In this document: one piece after another, positions 48,514 to 56,986 of the stretch
How the letters are laid out: each line of letters begins with the position of its first letter
Numbering within the stretch: position 1 is the first letter of the stretch
Notes under the pieces: model-generated
Database searches by the model: none
What the model was told of the DNA's origin: nothing
What the model saw: only the letters and a program-made list of their open reading frames with translations
Translations under genes and position numbers: made by a program
IMG/VR virus record: IMGVR_UViG_3300025543_005566
Location: 1-60,409 of that record
Direction: 5' to 3' (one strand)
DNA: 60,409 bases
Source of the DNA: a virus

Positions 48514-50961
48514 TTAAAACTGATTTTGGGGGCCCGTAAAGAGGGGATTATCCTCTGTAATAGGTTCACTTAGTCTAGCTTTGGGCATAAACTGCCCTTC
48601 AACATTAGTAATCCATCCTGAACCATCTATGGTATGGTTTATGCCTTTAATAATAAATTCTATATTATCCCTATAACTTTGGGGGAGAAATTCATCTGTG
48701 ATAGTGTATTTTTGAAAAATTTTCATTCCAGAAAGACCATCCATAGTAAGAGATAATGAAATAGGAATTAAAACGGGAGATGTTAAAGAATTATCCTTTT
48801 TTATATTTTCAGAAGATCGTATTTCAAAGTATTTATTTATGGCTGTAGAAAGTTTGTAAAGATTCGCACTATAACTAAAGGTACTATTAAGCATAACTGC
48901 TATTTCTGTACTTTTTACAGTTTCAGCATATTTTAATCTTCTATCCTGCCTAATTTGTTCTTCTTTTGCTGTTGTTGATTCAGCAGAAGTTTTTTTATCT
49001 AAAACTATTCTGTCTGTGTATCCCCTATTCCAATTTGAAAAAGAAAAGGAATTTTGGTCTACGCTAGTGTTGTTAGCTTGAGCCCCTATTGCTATTTGGG
49101 TTGCAAAATTAGGAGGGATTGTTGAGTTTATAGAAATATTTTTTACAAAACTACCCTTTTGAATACCTGTTATGTTTCCTTGCCCACTATTATAAAATCC
49201 TATTTGGAATTTTGAAGCTTCCTTTTCAGAATCAGGTAAAATGTTATTCGAGTTTCTTTTATTAACTATATATAAAATATTATCATCGGTATCATGGAAT
49301 GGGGTTAATTCGGTTGCATTAGATAAAGATGAATTTATTTGGGTGCACAAAGCTAGTAGAAAGTCAATTAAAGCTAAGTTTCCTGCGCTGTTTATGTTTT
49401 TATCAAGTATATTAAAAATTAAATCTATATTTAAATGAATATGCATAAAATTATAAGTAAATTTATCATTTTTTTTATCTTTACTAGTTAAAAAATCTGA
49501 TCCTAAAATCTGGTTAATTTTTTTGAAATCAAAAGTATTTTCAAATCCTAATTCATCGGAACCTTCAAGAGAAAATTCTACTACTCCGGTTTTAAATCTA
49601 GAGGGTATTAAGCAAGTACGAGGATCTGATGAAAATAAATCTTCAAGGGGGATAAAGCATTGATTTTCATCATATTCCCAATTTATACCTATTATAGGAG
49701 TAGAATTTTCGGTAGTATTATATAATAGAAGAAAATTTTGAATTATCCTTAATAACGCCCCAAATTTAATATAATAAAAAGCTTCGTCTGAGTTTTCTCC
49801 TTCAAGTTTTATTAATTCTTTAAGGGGTTGAGATGAAGGGGGAGAAATAATTTCATCTTTGTAGGGATTTAAATCTTCTAGGTTGGCACTTAATTTTATA
49901 GAGTCATTGGTAAGGTTAGAATTAAAATAAGATGCCTTACGTGGGGTTGGAACAACAATACCACTATATACGCCCAAATTTTCAGTTTTAAGTTCTCCAA
50001 GAGGGGAATCATCGCTTGAAAAAATAGAGACACCATCAAGACGTTTTTTAAAGTCTCCCAATATTCTTCCTATAGTTGTTGATTCAATTTTATTTTCTAT
50101 TCCCGAAGAAGGGGAATCGGGTTCTGAACGTTTGTCACCGGGTAGATTTGTAGATATAGAAAGAGATTCTATAATATCTCCTGGGGAAAGAACTTTTACA
50201 GTTATATTATATTCCCCTTCAGGAGTAACTTCCCAATTATAATTGAGCACTCTACCTAACATACCATCATAGTTACCTGAGGAATCTGATCTAGTTTGTT
50301 TTATTTTATTTTGTATGTAAGTTTGAGGGTCTTCATCATTTCCACTTTTAGCTTGAAGAAACTCTTTATATACCTGGTTACCCGAGGTGACATCACTTTC
50401 GAGGGATTTATCATTTTTAAAATATATAGTGTGTCCCCATTCTAAAAGTAAAGTATATCCTAATCTCAAGTAAAGAGCTTCAATATGATTAAATTGTTGT
50501 ACGTTATAGCATTTAATTTTAATTTCTCCTTCTATTAAAGAACCATTATTTTTAGGTTTAATATTAAAAGAAGTAACACCTGGGAGTGGAGTTAAGCCAT
50601 AATTTGCAGTTGAATCAAATCCATAGGAAGCATTTTTTAATATAGAATCAGTATAATTGTCTACAATTCCTCCTTTAGGTTTTGAAGAAGTTGTAGTATT
50701 ATTGGCCCCCCCAAATAAAACATATCTCTCAGCTAACCCAGATCCCTCAGGAATTCCACCTTTTCCGATGGGGGTGCCGGGGAGGTTGTTAAGTCTAGTT
50801 TGGTCTATGTTAACTCCTGATGTTAGGCGTAACCAACTATCTTTACTTGTAGTATATGAAATAAGTTCGTTATCGTAAGTAGTAGATCCTAATTTTTCTT
50901 GTCTAACTTTTATTTGTTTATCTACAAAAGGAGCGAAATTTTCACCTATAATTTTCCCCAT
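48514..50961 (-). CDS. Large baseplate-associated virion protein (815 aa)
   Basis: Large structural protein without a family I can name securely. The segment GVTSFNIKPKNNGSLIEGEI followed by IKCYNVQQFNHIEALYLRLG and YTLLLEWGHTIYF, and the later LNYNWEVTPEGEYNITVKVL, suggest beta-sandwich/hub-like domains of contractile tails. A C-terminal strand region (SLSLTMDGLSGMKIFQKYTI, FIIKGINHTIDGSGWITNVE) looks like a hub fold end. It is next to the LysM/gp53-like gene and two genes away from the tape measure region, as baseplate hub genes often are. A gp27-like or wedge role is possible. Confidence 0.62.
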   Translation of the reverse strand: MGKIIGENFAPFVDKQIKVRQEKLGSTTYDNELISYTTSKDSWLRLTSGVNIDQTRLNNLPGTPIGKGGIPEGSGLAERYVLFGGANNTTTSSKPKGGIVDNYTDSILKNASYGFDSTANYGLTPLPGVTSFNIKPKNNGSLIEGEIKIKCYNVQQFNHIEALYLRLGYTLLLEWGHTIYFKNDKSLESDVTSGNQVYKEFLQAKSGNDEDPQTYIQNKIKQTRSDSSGNYDGMLGRVLNYNWEVTPEGEYNITVKVLSPGDIIESLSISTNLPGDKRSEPDSPSSGIENKIESTTIGRILGDFKKRLDGVSIFSSDDSPLGELKTENLGVYSGIVVPTPRKASYFNSNLTNDSIKLSANLEDLNPYKDEIISPPSSQPLKELIKLEGENSDEAFYYIKFGALLRIIQNFLLLYNTTENSTPIIGINWEYDENQCFIPLEDLFSSDPRTCLIPSRFKTGVVEFSLEGSDELGFENTFDFKKINQILGSDFLTSKDKKNDKFTYNFMHIHLNIDLIFNILDKNINSAGNLALIDFLLALCTQINSSLSNATELTPFHDTDDNILYIVNKRNSNNILPDSEKEASKFQIGFYNSGQGNITGIQKGSFVKNISINSTIPPNFATQIAIGAQANNTSVDQNSFSFSNWNRGYTDRIVLDKKTSAESTTAKEEQIRQDRRLKYAETVKSTEIAVMLNSTFSYSANLYKLSTAINKYFEIRSSENIKKDNSLTSPVLIPISLSLTMDGLSGMKIFQKYTITDEFLPQSYRDNIEFIIKGINHTIDGSGWITNVEGQFMPKARLSEPITEDNPLFTGPQNQF

Positions 50962-50964
50962 AAT

Positions 50965-51264
50965 TTATTTATTTAAAACTTTATATGCCTCTATAATATC
51001 AGAAATATTAGAGGGTATTCTTATTTGGTGGCCCAATGTAGGGTACAAACTATTAGGTTTGAATCTAGGGTTTGCGGATGATATAACCCACCATAAAGTA
51101 ACATCCCCATAGTATTGATAAGCTAATAGATCGTATCTATCCCCTTCTTCGGCTATAACGTAGAAATCATTATCGCTAAAGGGAATTTCAGGATATTTTA
51201 CATTAGCTCTATATCTTTTCCCTACAGGAGTACGAAATATGGGAATATTATTATATCTATTCAT
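50965..51264 (-). CDS. Baseplate wedge protein with LysM-like domain, gp53-like (99 aa)
   Basis: Small protein with the LysM/tail-protein-X pattern YVIAEEGDRYDLLAYQYYGD, then VTLWWVISSANPRFKPNSLY and GHQIRIP. T4 gp53 and similar baseplate proteins have this 'run of Tyr/Gly, WWxIxxAN, G..IRIP' layout. It probably helps to build the wedge or to bind tail proteins. Its start shares a base with the stop of the 557-residue gene, and it precedes the large baseplate gene by 3 bases. Confidence 0.75.
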   Translation of the reverse strand: MNRYNNIPIFRTPVGKRYRANVKYPEIPFSDNDFYVIAEEGDRYDLLAYQYYGDVTLWWVISSANPRFKPNSLYPTLGHQIRIPSNISDIIEAYKVLNK

Positions 51265-52937
51265 TATTGATATGAAATAAATTTGCTATCACTGCTTACT
51301 AATCCTTTACTATTATCAGTTATTGGAGTAAAATTAAACCCACTTACTTTAATGGATTTTGGGAGTTGTTTCCCCTTATCTATATCAAACCCAGCTTCAA
51401 ATATTGGAGATAATGTAAAACCAGTTACAATTCCGGGTACGTCATTCAAATAATCTCCAAATGTCAATTTAACAAAATTTCCACGTATATAACCGCTATT
51501 ACTGTAGTTAGGGGCTAAATTTTGTATTAATTTATTTAATTTAGCATAAATAGGAATTATTTGATTTGGATTTTCGGCTACTATTGTAAAGTCTAAATTT
51601 ATTGCCCTACTAAACCCCTTATACTTATATGAAGGATATCCTCTACCGGTATAAGTGTATTCATCATATTGGGCTCCTATAGAATCTGAGAAGTTGTCTA
51701 CATAAGCTTGCCAGTAAAGGTATTCGTTATCAGAGGGGTTATCAGGGTTAAGAAGATTTAAATAAAATTTAAATAATTGGGATTCTCCAAGTTCTTCTGC
51801 GCTTGACCCACTACTAACATTTAATAAGTTGGTATTTGTTGCACTAAATTTATCCCCTGTGTAAGTATATTGTTTACTCCCACTTACAGGAGATGCTAAG
51901 TTACCATACTTTCTAAGTATAAAATCTGGGTTGGATTGATATGAACGTTGGGTATAACTAGTGACAGAGTCATTAGTTAACTCATTAGGAGAGTTTGGAT
52001 GGTATTCAATAGAGCTTCCATCAGGTTTTTTGTATGCCGTAGTAAGTGTTACAATAGAGCCAGAATTAACTACCCCCTTAGGAAAGTTTTCAGCACTATT
52101 GTATGTGCCTGCTTCAATTCCCTTTAAAGTAATTGGACCTAAAGGTGTATTAATTTCTTGTTCTTTAGAAGAGTAATTAGTATTAAAATAAGTTTGAGCT
52201 GCTGATACTTTGTTGAAGGAATTGTCTAAAAAAGATCCAGTAGTCCACCCGTATTCATTTTTGCCTGTAGTATAGGTTGCTCTTTTAGTTATAGTCTTAC
52301 CTACACCTAATGTGGATCCCGGCCCCCCACTATAAGATAGTATATTAAGGTCACTAGAAGCAACTAGAGGGTTTTTAGGAAATAGTGAACCTAAAATTTT
52401 AGTATCATATAAAGATACTAATCTATTATTACTACTATCTCCTAATTGATTATTTTGGTCGTGGACCGCTTGTTCATATCTAATAAGACCCCCTCCAGGG
52501 AATAACCCTCCTTCAACTATCCCAGCCATGGGAGAAGTTGGATCCAAGCCTAATAAATTTAAATGAGTGCCTCCAAATCCAGCCACAACTTGAGCTAGGG
52601 TAGAAGAGGGAACATAAACTCCTTGATTAATGGTACCTGCAGCGTAAGCAGGGCCGGTAGTTGCTTCTGTTTTTACTGATGTTCTAGATAGAAGATTAGT
52701 AGTAGTTGTAAAGTTAAGACCTTTAGTAGTAGAAAAAAGTAATTTAGTTAATCTTGAAACATCTTCAACTCCTCTTCCGATAGCTCCTTGGCGTAGGAGA
52801 AAGTCGTTAGAAGCCCCAGGAGTTTCCCCTTCCGGAATAGGTTCTGTAATAAAAGGTTCTTTACTACTACCCCCACCAGGGCGATCCTTTCCATAGGTTA
52901 GAGACTTAAGGTCTGTTTTAAGATCAATTAAGGGCAT
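51264..52937 (-). CDS. Baseplate/tail-tube-connecting protein (557 aa)
   Basis: Structural protein. The N-terminal two thirds are Gly/Ser/Thr-rich and unclassified. The C-terminal 150 residues (SRAINLDFTIVAENPNQIIP, IYAKLNKLIQNLAPNYSNSG, YIRGNFVKLTFGDYLNDVPG, QLPKSIKVSGFNFTPI) follow a pattern found in contractile-tail proteins with a tail-tube-like fold. A counterpart of gp48/gp54, which joins baseplate hub and tube, fits the gene order (after the tape measure, before gp53-like). The assignment is tentative. Confidence 0.6.
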   Translation of the reverse strand: MPLIDLKTDLKSLTYGKDRPGGGSSKEPFITEPIPEGETPGASNDFLLRQGAIGRGVEDVSRLTKLLFSTTKGLNFTTTTNLLSRTSVKTEATTGPAYAAGTINQGVYVPSSTLAQVVAGFGGTHLNLLGLDPTSPMAGIVEGGLFPGGGLIRYEQAVHDQNNQLGDSSNNRLVSLYDTKILGSLFPKNPLVASSDLNILSYSGGPGSTLGVGKTITKRATYTTGKNEYGWTTGSFLDNSFNKVSAAQTYFNTNYSSKEQEINTPLGPITLKGIEAGTYNSAENFPKGVVNSGSIVTLTTAYKKPDGSSIEYHPNSPNELTNDSVTSYTQRSYQSNPDFILRKYGNLASPVSGSKQYTYTGDKFSATNTNLLNVSSGSSAEELGESQLFKFYLNLLNPDNPSDNEYLYWQAYVDNFSDSIGAQYDEYTYTGRGYPSYKYKGFSRAINLDFTIVAENPNQIIPIYAKLNKLIQNLAPNYSNSGYIRGNFVKLTFGDYLNDVPGIVTGFTLSPIFEAGFDIDKGKQLPKSIKVSGFNFTPITDNSKGLVSSDSKFISYQ

Positions 52938-52940
52938 CTA

Positions 52941-53171
52941 TTAGAATGATCTATTTTCAGGAGCGTTATCCCTATAATTATCTGCAGGAGTAATGCCTCG
53001 CAAACCTAGAGAGGTTGGAGAGGGTAAACTAGGTAATTTAGGATTAGCATTTAAAGAATACTCATCATGGAGTTTTGATAAATTAGTTCCAAAAAATGAG
53101 CCTGCAGGAACCGTTGGGGGTCTACTTGCAAGATCAGAAGGTGATGTGTTGTATAGGTTAATAATTGACAT
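52941..53171 (-). CDS. Small Pro/Ser-rich virion-cluster protein (76 aa)
   Basis: Unrecognised, short and probably disordered (MSIINLYNTSPSDLASRPPT; LPSLPSPTSLGLRGITPADN). It sits between the tape-measure gene and the 557-residue baseplate gene, 3 bases from the latter, and has the phage promoter motif 15 bases upstream, so it begins the baseplate transcription unit. Confidence 0.55.
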   Translation of the reverse strand: MSIINLYNTSPSDLASRPPTVPAGSFFGTNLSKLHDEYSLNANPKLPSLPSPTSLGLRGITPADNYRDNAPENRSF

Positions 53172-53186
53172 GATTGTGATTTTGTT

Positions 53187-53194
53187 ATAAATAT
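53187..53194 (-). promoter_or_regulatory. Phage promoter motif before the baseplate unit
   Basis: Coding strand TTAATATTTATAACAAAATC, 15 bases before the ATG. Confidence 0.55.
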
Positions 53195-53198
53195 TAAA

Positions 53199-55337
53199 TT
53201 ATTGTAATTTATAAGATCCTACTGTTAAGGCAGTTCCTACTTTTGTACCATCCAATGTAACCGTACCCTCTTTACCTAAAATAGCATTTAAGGTAGCATT
53301 CATTTTATTCATTTGTTCTACTAAAGGAGCTATGTTTATTGAGGTAGGAGAACTTTCAGTATTGTTATTATTATTAGTAACAGTTTCAGTATTGTTATTA
53401 TTTGTAATAGTTTCAGTTATACCCATTTGTGGGGGTGATACTATATCATCTCCCATTTTTAAATCAGTACCTGCTACTATAGTATCTTTATCATTTAGGG
53501 AAATTGCACCTTCAGGACCAAATAAGGTACGTTTACCGTATCCTGATCCTCCTTGTGATGGAGAGATAATATCGTCTCCCTGGAATGTGCCTAAAAGTGC
53601 TGCTGTTGCTAATCCCGCAGTGGCTGCCATAGCAATTGCAGCTATAGGACCAAAGAAAATTCCTGTTAAAGCTCCTGCAAAAACAGCGGCAGCTATAGCA
53701 GAAAATTCTAATATTCCTGCCAATTTTTCAGCAGCACCCGCTAATCTTTGTTGGACCGATAATGCTGTAGCTGCTTCTTCTGCTCCTTCGGCAGTTCGTT
53801 CCGTAAATTTATCTGCTTCTGATGATATGCTTTCTTGAGTTCTAAGAGAATTAGCTAATTCATCAGCAGTTAATCCAACAGCATCCGCTAACGCTTGTTG
53901 TTGAATTACATTCATAGCTTGGAATTCAGCAGCACTACCTACTTGTTTAGCTATTTCAGCGGCCGCTCCTGCTGTATCTCCATTTAATGCTAGTAATCTA
54001 GCTTGTTCAAGATTAAGTTGTTTACCAGTTAAAAGTTCAGCTTGCATTTCAGCTTCAATACTTGATTCAAAATCAAGTAACTTTCCAGCCATTTTAGCAG
54101 TTTGCTCTACTTCTAAACCTAAAGCAGTTGCTTGAGCTACCGCTTTAACTAAACCTCCAGGGGTTTTTTCTAGGTTTAGTCTTAGGGCTCCTGATATTTT
54201 GTTAGCTTTATCTAAAGCGGCATTTGTGTTTAAGTTAACTTTTAAGGTTTTTTCAGCTGCTACTAAAGATTCTAATTGGTAATTTTTTATACTTTCTAAA
54301 GAACGACCCGTAGCTAATGCTTCTTTAGTAACATTACCTAAAGCTTCTTCAGACATATTAAATCTTTCTCTTAAAAAGGTAGCAGATACTAGTAAATCTT
54401 CATCAAATATTATAGCAGTACCTCCTAATGATGAGTTTAAATCATTAACGGATTTAGTAAGGGTATCAACATTAACTCCTATTTTGTTGCTCGTGAAAGC
54501 GGTCATAGCAAGTTTATCATTTAGGTTAGTAGCTTCACCAGCACTTAATCCTAAATTTTTTCTTAAACCTACTACTCTAGTATCTATTTTTTTAAGAGCT
54601 TGGGAACTTTTAACTAAAAGAGCAGTAAATATATCAGTGGGTTTAATGTTTGATAATAAGTTTTTACCTATTTGTTTAATAAAAAATCCTAATTTTTTAG
54701 AATTTGAAATTTCCTTACTACTTATTTTTAATCTACGACTCATAACATCTGTCATACGAGATGTTTGATTAGTAGCCCCCTCTATATCTAAAATAGAAGA
54801 TAATTTTCCAGACTTATCAAAGTTTTTTAGAATTCCATTTAACCCCCCCGTAAGTTTTCCTACAAGGCCTAAAGATTTACCTCTTTCATCATTTTGTTCT
54901 TCTAAATCCTTTAAAATTTTACGTTCTAACTTAATTTGATTTTGAAGTTCTACTGTAAGTTCTTCGCTTATTCCTACTCCATTCATCTGAAGTAAATTAA
55001 TACGGGATTGGAGTGCTACTATGTTTTGTTCGCTTTTTTCTCTAATAGAAAGAATTTCTTTACTTATATCTTGACCTTTGTTTATCTTTCTTTGAAGATC
55101 AAGTTGAGTATCCAGGCTACTGACTATTCCCTTAACGGATTTAGTTAAATCCCTTTCATAAGTTTTAGCTATTTTTTGGCTAATTTTATCTAACCCTTGA
55201 GCAGAGTCAATAGCATCCGTAATAGCATCCGTAATAGTAACACCTAATGAAGAAAAGGCATCAATTAAAAAAGTGGTTTCTTGAGTTAATTTTTGAGTTT
55301 CTTCTCTAGCTCTATTGATGTCGTCTCCTGCTGCCAT
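53199..55337 (-). CDS. Tail tape-measure protein (712 aa)
   Basis: Long, mostly helical protein. The first 250 residues form coiled coils (REETQKLTQETTFLIDAFSS; DKISQKIAKTYERDLTKSVK), the central part is Ala/Leu-rich helix, and around residue 570 a hydrophobic block (AAAVFAGALTGIFFGPIAAI) could insert into the host membrane during ejection. The tail carries Asn-rich TITNNNNTETVTNNNNNTES before a C-terminal helix. Position (after the gp26/gp51-like pair, before baseplate genes) fits the tape measure. At about 0.15 nm per residue it predicts a tail near 105 nm. Confidence 0.82.
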   Translation of the reverse strand: MAAGDDINRAREETQKLTQETTFLIDAFSSLGVTITDAITDAIDSAQGLDKISQKIAKTYERDLTKSVKGIVSSLDTQLDLQRKINKGQDISKEILSIREKSEQNIVALQSRINLLQMNGVGISEELTVELQNQIKLERKILKDLEEQNDERGKSLGLVGKLTGGLNGILKNFDKSGKLSSILDIEGATNQTSRMTDVMSRRLKISSKEISNSKKLGFFIKQIGKNLLSNIKPTDIFTALLVKSSQALKKIDTRVVGLRKNLGLSAGEATNLNDKLAMTAFTSNKIGVNVDTLTKSVNDLNSSLGGTAIIFDEDLLVSATFLRERFNMSEEALGNVTKEALATGRSLESIKNYQLESLVAAEKTLKVNLNTNAALDKANKISGALRLNLEKTPGGLVKAVAQATALGLEVEQTAKMAGKLLDFESSIEAEMQAELLTGKQLNLEQARLLALNGDTAGAAAEIAKQVGSAAEFQAMNVIQQQALADAVGLTADELANSLRTQESISSEADKFTERTAEGAEEAATALSVQQRLAGAAEKLAGILEFSAIAAAVFAGALTGIFFGPIAAIAMAATAGLATAALLGTFQGDDIISPSQGGSGYGKRTLFGPEGAISLNDKDTIVAGTDLKMGDDIVSPPQMGITETITNNNNTETVTNNNNNTESSPTSINIAPLVEQMNKMNATLNAILGKEGTVTLDGTKVGTALTVGSYKLQ

Positions 55338-55351
55338 GTTAAGGATTTATT

Positions 55352-55359
55352 ATAAATAT
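55352..55359 (-). promoter_or_regulatory. Phage promoter motif before the tape-measure gene
   Basis: Coding strand TAAATATTTATAATAAATCC, 14 bases before the ATG. Confidence 0.52.
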
Positions 55360-55374
55360 TTAAAAATAAAACCT

Positions 55375-55701
55375 TTATCGATATGTGGTTCGTTTTAAAT
55401 GTTCTGGGGATTTGACCTTTCCAGATGAATCTATTACTGTGGTTTGGTTAGGGGTTTTAGATTGGGATTCTTTAGCATTGTTAGATTTTTGATTATAATA
55501 ATCTTTAATTTGCTCAAAAGTAAATTTTTTAAGCCATAAGGGCATATTATACACAGTTTCCCAATCATATCCCCCTTGCCCATGAAATACTATTTCATGT
55601 ATTTGAGTAAATGTAGACTTTCTTAAATAAGCTGCCTTACTCGAAGTCAGGATAAAAAAAGCGGATACCAATTGGGAGGGGGAAAGAATCCCCTCCATCA
55701 T
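55375..55701 (-). CDS. gp51-like baseplate hub assembly / tail chaperone protein, overlapping frame (108 aa)
   Basis: The core GGYDWETVYNMPLWLKKFTFEQI resembles the short helical gp51-type proteins that follow gp26 in T4-like phages. The frame is +1 (equal to -2) relative to the gp26-like gene and overlaps it by 65 bases or more. It may start at its own ATG (MMEGILSPS) or be made as a gp26-gp51 fusion by frameshifting at one of two runs of seven T in the overlap. The basic, Ser-rich C-terminus (KTPNQTTVIDSSGKVKSPEH) looks disordered. Gene order directly before the tape measure is that of tail assembly chaperones in many phages. Confidence 0.62.
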   Translation of the reverse strand: MMEGILSPSQLVSAFFILTSSKAAYLRKSTFTQIHEIVFHGQGGYDWETVYNMPLWLKKFTFEQIKDYYNQKSNNAKESQSKTPNQTTVIDSSGKVKSPEHLKRTTYR

Positions 55702-56371
55702 CGGGAAAAAAAGTTAAATCAACGTCGGGTTGAAATTCAAGAACATATTTTCTAAAAGCTCTGGCATCTTTAGCTAGTAAGTAATTATCTACAAATTCTC
55801 TTATATCCTTAGGTTCCCTACTTTCCCCTACTGAAGTAATGATATACTTTAATCTTGTAGAACCATCGGGATTAGATTGGTTTAGTTTTTTAATACCTGC
55901 AAGTTCTTTTTGGATTTTTTTCTCATCACCATGGGATAGTAATTTAAAAGTGATGTCGGTATCTGTATGAGGTAAGGTATAACTAAATTCATTTACTCCG
56001 GAGGTAAAAAGAGATTCATCGAAGGGTTTATTTTCAATTTGGGTAAGATCTACAATATGAGTAGTATCTCCTACAGTAAACTCATAGTCTTTACCATACC
56101 CCAATACACGTGCTGCTATTAAAATTGCGTTTTTATCCCCAATTAATAAGTCATCATACTTAATACTTGAAACTATTAAAGATTGAAGAAGTTTATCAAT
56201 TACTGTTCCGTTTTTAATGTAAGCAGAGTTGGTTAAAATATCTTCTTCCCTAGCAGTCATATACTTCATTTCTATGGTTCCGGAAGAAAGGGGGTTGTCT
56301 TTTGGGTATAAAAGACCTTTTGAAGGGAGTTCTACAGTTTCTGTAGGTAACTTTAGGTTGTCGAGTGCCAT
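55637..56371 (-). CDS. Baseplate hub subunit gp26-like (244 aa)
   Basis: Matches T4-type gp26 proteins of marine phages: VELPSKGLLYPKDNPLSSGT, then EMKYMTAREEDILTNSAYIK, NGTVIDKLLQSLIV, and YDDLLIGDKNAILIAARVLGYGKDYEF. The last 25 residues (FFPDDGGDSFPLPIGIRFFY) are encoded over the gp51-like start region. The phage promoter motif is 22 bases before the ATG and a terminator precedes it, so it opens a hub/tape-measure transcription unit. The protein helps hub assembly and may not remain in the virion. Confidence 0.85.
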   Translation of the reverse strand: MALDNLKLPTETVELPSKGLLYPKDNPLSSGTIEMKYMTAREEDILTNSAYIKNGTVIDKLLQSLIVSSIKYDDLLIGDKNAILIAARVLGYGKDYEFTVGDTTHIVDLTQIENKPFDESLFTSGVNEFSYTLPHTDTDITFKLLSHGDEKKIQKELAGIKKLNQSNPDGSTRLKYIITSVGESREPKDIREFVDNYLLAKDARAFRKYVLEFQPDVDLTFFPDDGGDSFPLPIGIRFFYPDFE

Positions 56372-56393
56372 TATGGATAACTATTTGTTTGAT

Positions 56394-56401
56394 ATAAATA
56401 T
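56394..56401 (-). promoter_or_regulatory. Phage promoter motif before the gp26-like gene
   Basis: Coding strand TATATATTTATATCAAAC, 22 bases before the ATG and just after the tail-tube terminator. Confidence 0.52.
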
Positions 56402-56410
56402 ATAATAAAA

Positions 56411-56439
56411 TAAAAAGAGCGCACTTTCGTACGCTCTTT
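56411..56439 (-). terminator. Rho-independent terminator after the tail-tube gene
   Basis: Hairpin AGAGCGTAC, GAAA tetraloop, GTGCGCTCT (one G-U pair) followed by TTTTATTTTA on the coding strand. The stable GAAA loop and U-rich tail are typical. It sits 22 bases after the tube stop codon. Confidence 0.88.
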
Positions 56440-56460
56440 CTTTATATTTTGTATTTTGTA

Positions 56461-56946
56461 TTAGAAATTCAATACACAGTAATCAGGTTGTACTGTCATT
56501 GAGATTTCAACAGCACCCTCACTATCGTAATTGTAATCACCAAATGTTGCTTCGGTAATTATAGCTCCTTTAATGATCCATTCTGAGACTACATCACCTA
56601 CAGGACCCAAGACATTTACTGTCATATCCTTTTTATAGAAATCAGAATAACCATCTCGGCCTGTTACTGATTCGTGGTGTAATCTTACCCATTCCATTAC
56701 TGATTGAGCTCCAGAAGGAGTAATTGCATCAAATAATGTCATTGATATGGTACCCCAAGTGGTTTTGCCTTTTACAAACCTTTGAACGTTAATGTGATTC
56801 AAAGGAATTGTTGCTTGGGATACTGAAACTGCTCCTAATCCTTTAATAAGGTAAGCGGGAAATCCATCTACATACAAAACAAATCTATTTTGTTGTTTTG
56901 GTTCAAACGGGGTGAAAAATATTTCGTTGGGATCTAATACTGCCAT
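56461..56946 (-). CDS. Tail tube protein gp19 (161 aa)
   Basis: Major tube subunit. Recognised by NRFVLYVDGFPAYLIKGLG, the typical ATIPLNHINVQRFVKGKTTWGTISMTL, VMEWVRLHHESVTGRDGYSD and a C-terminal strand AVEISMTVQPDYCVLNF. Length matches the T4 gp19 family (163). It is directly downstream of the sheath gene, as in T4, and has its own copy of the phage promoter motif 14 bases before the ATG plus a strong terminator behind it, fitting a very highly expressed gene. Confidence 0.95.
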   Translation of the reverse strand: MAVLDPNEIFFTPFEPKQQNRFVLYVDGFPAYLIKGLGAVSVSQATIPLNHINVQRFVKGKTTWGTISMTLFDAITPSGAQSVMEWVRLHHESVTGRDGYSDFYKKDMTVNVLGPVGDVVSEWIIKGAIITEATFGDYNYDSEGAVEISMTVQPDYCVLNF

Positions 56947-56960
56947 TGTCGTGTTTTGTT

Positions 56961-56968
56961 ATAAATAT
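56961..56968 (-). promoter_or_regulatory. Phage promoter motif before the tail tube gene
   Basis: Coding strand GTAATATTTATAACAAAAC, 14 bases before the ATG. This is the best example of the consensus. Confidence 0.6.
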
Positions 56969-56986
56969 TACAAATTCAATTTCTTA

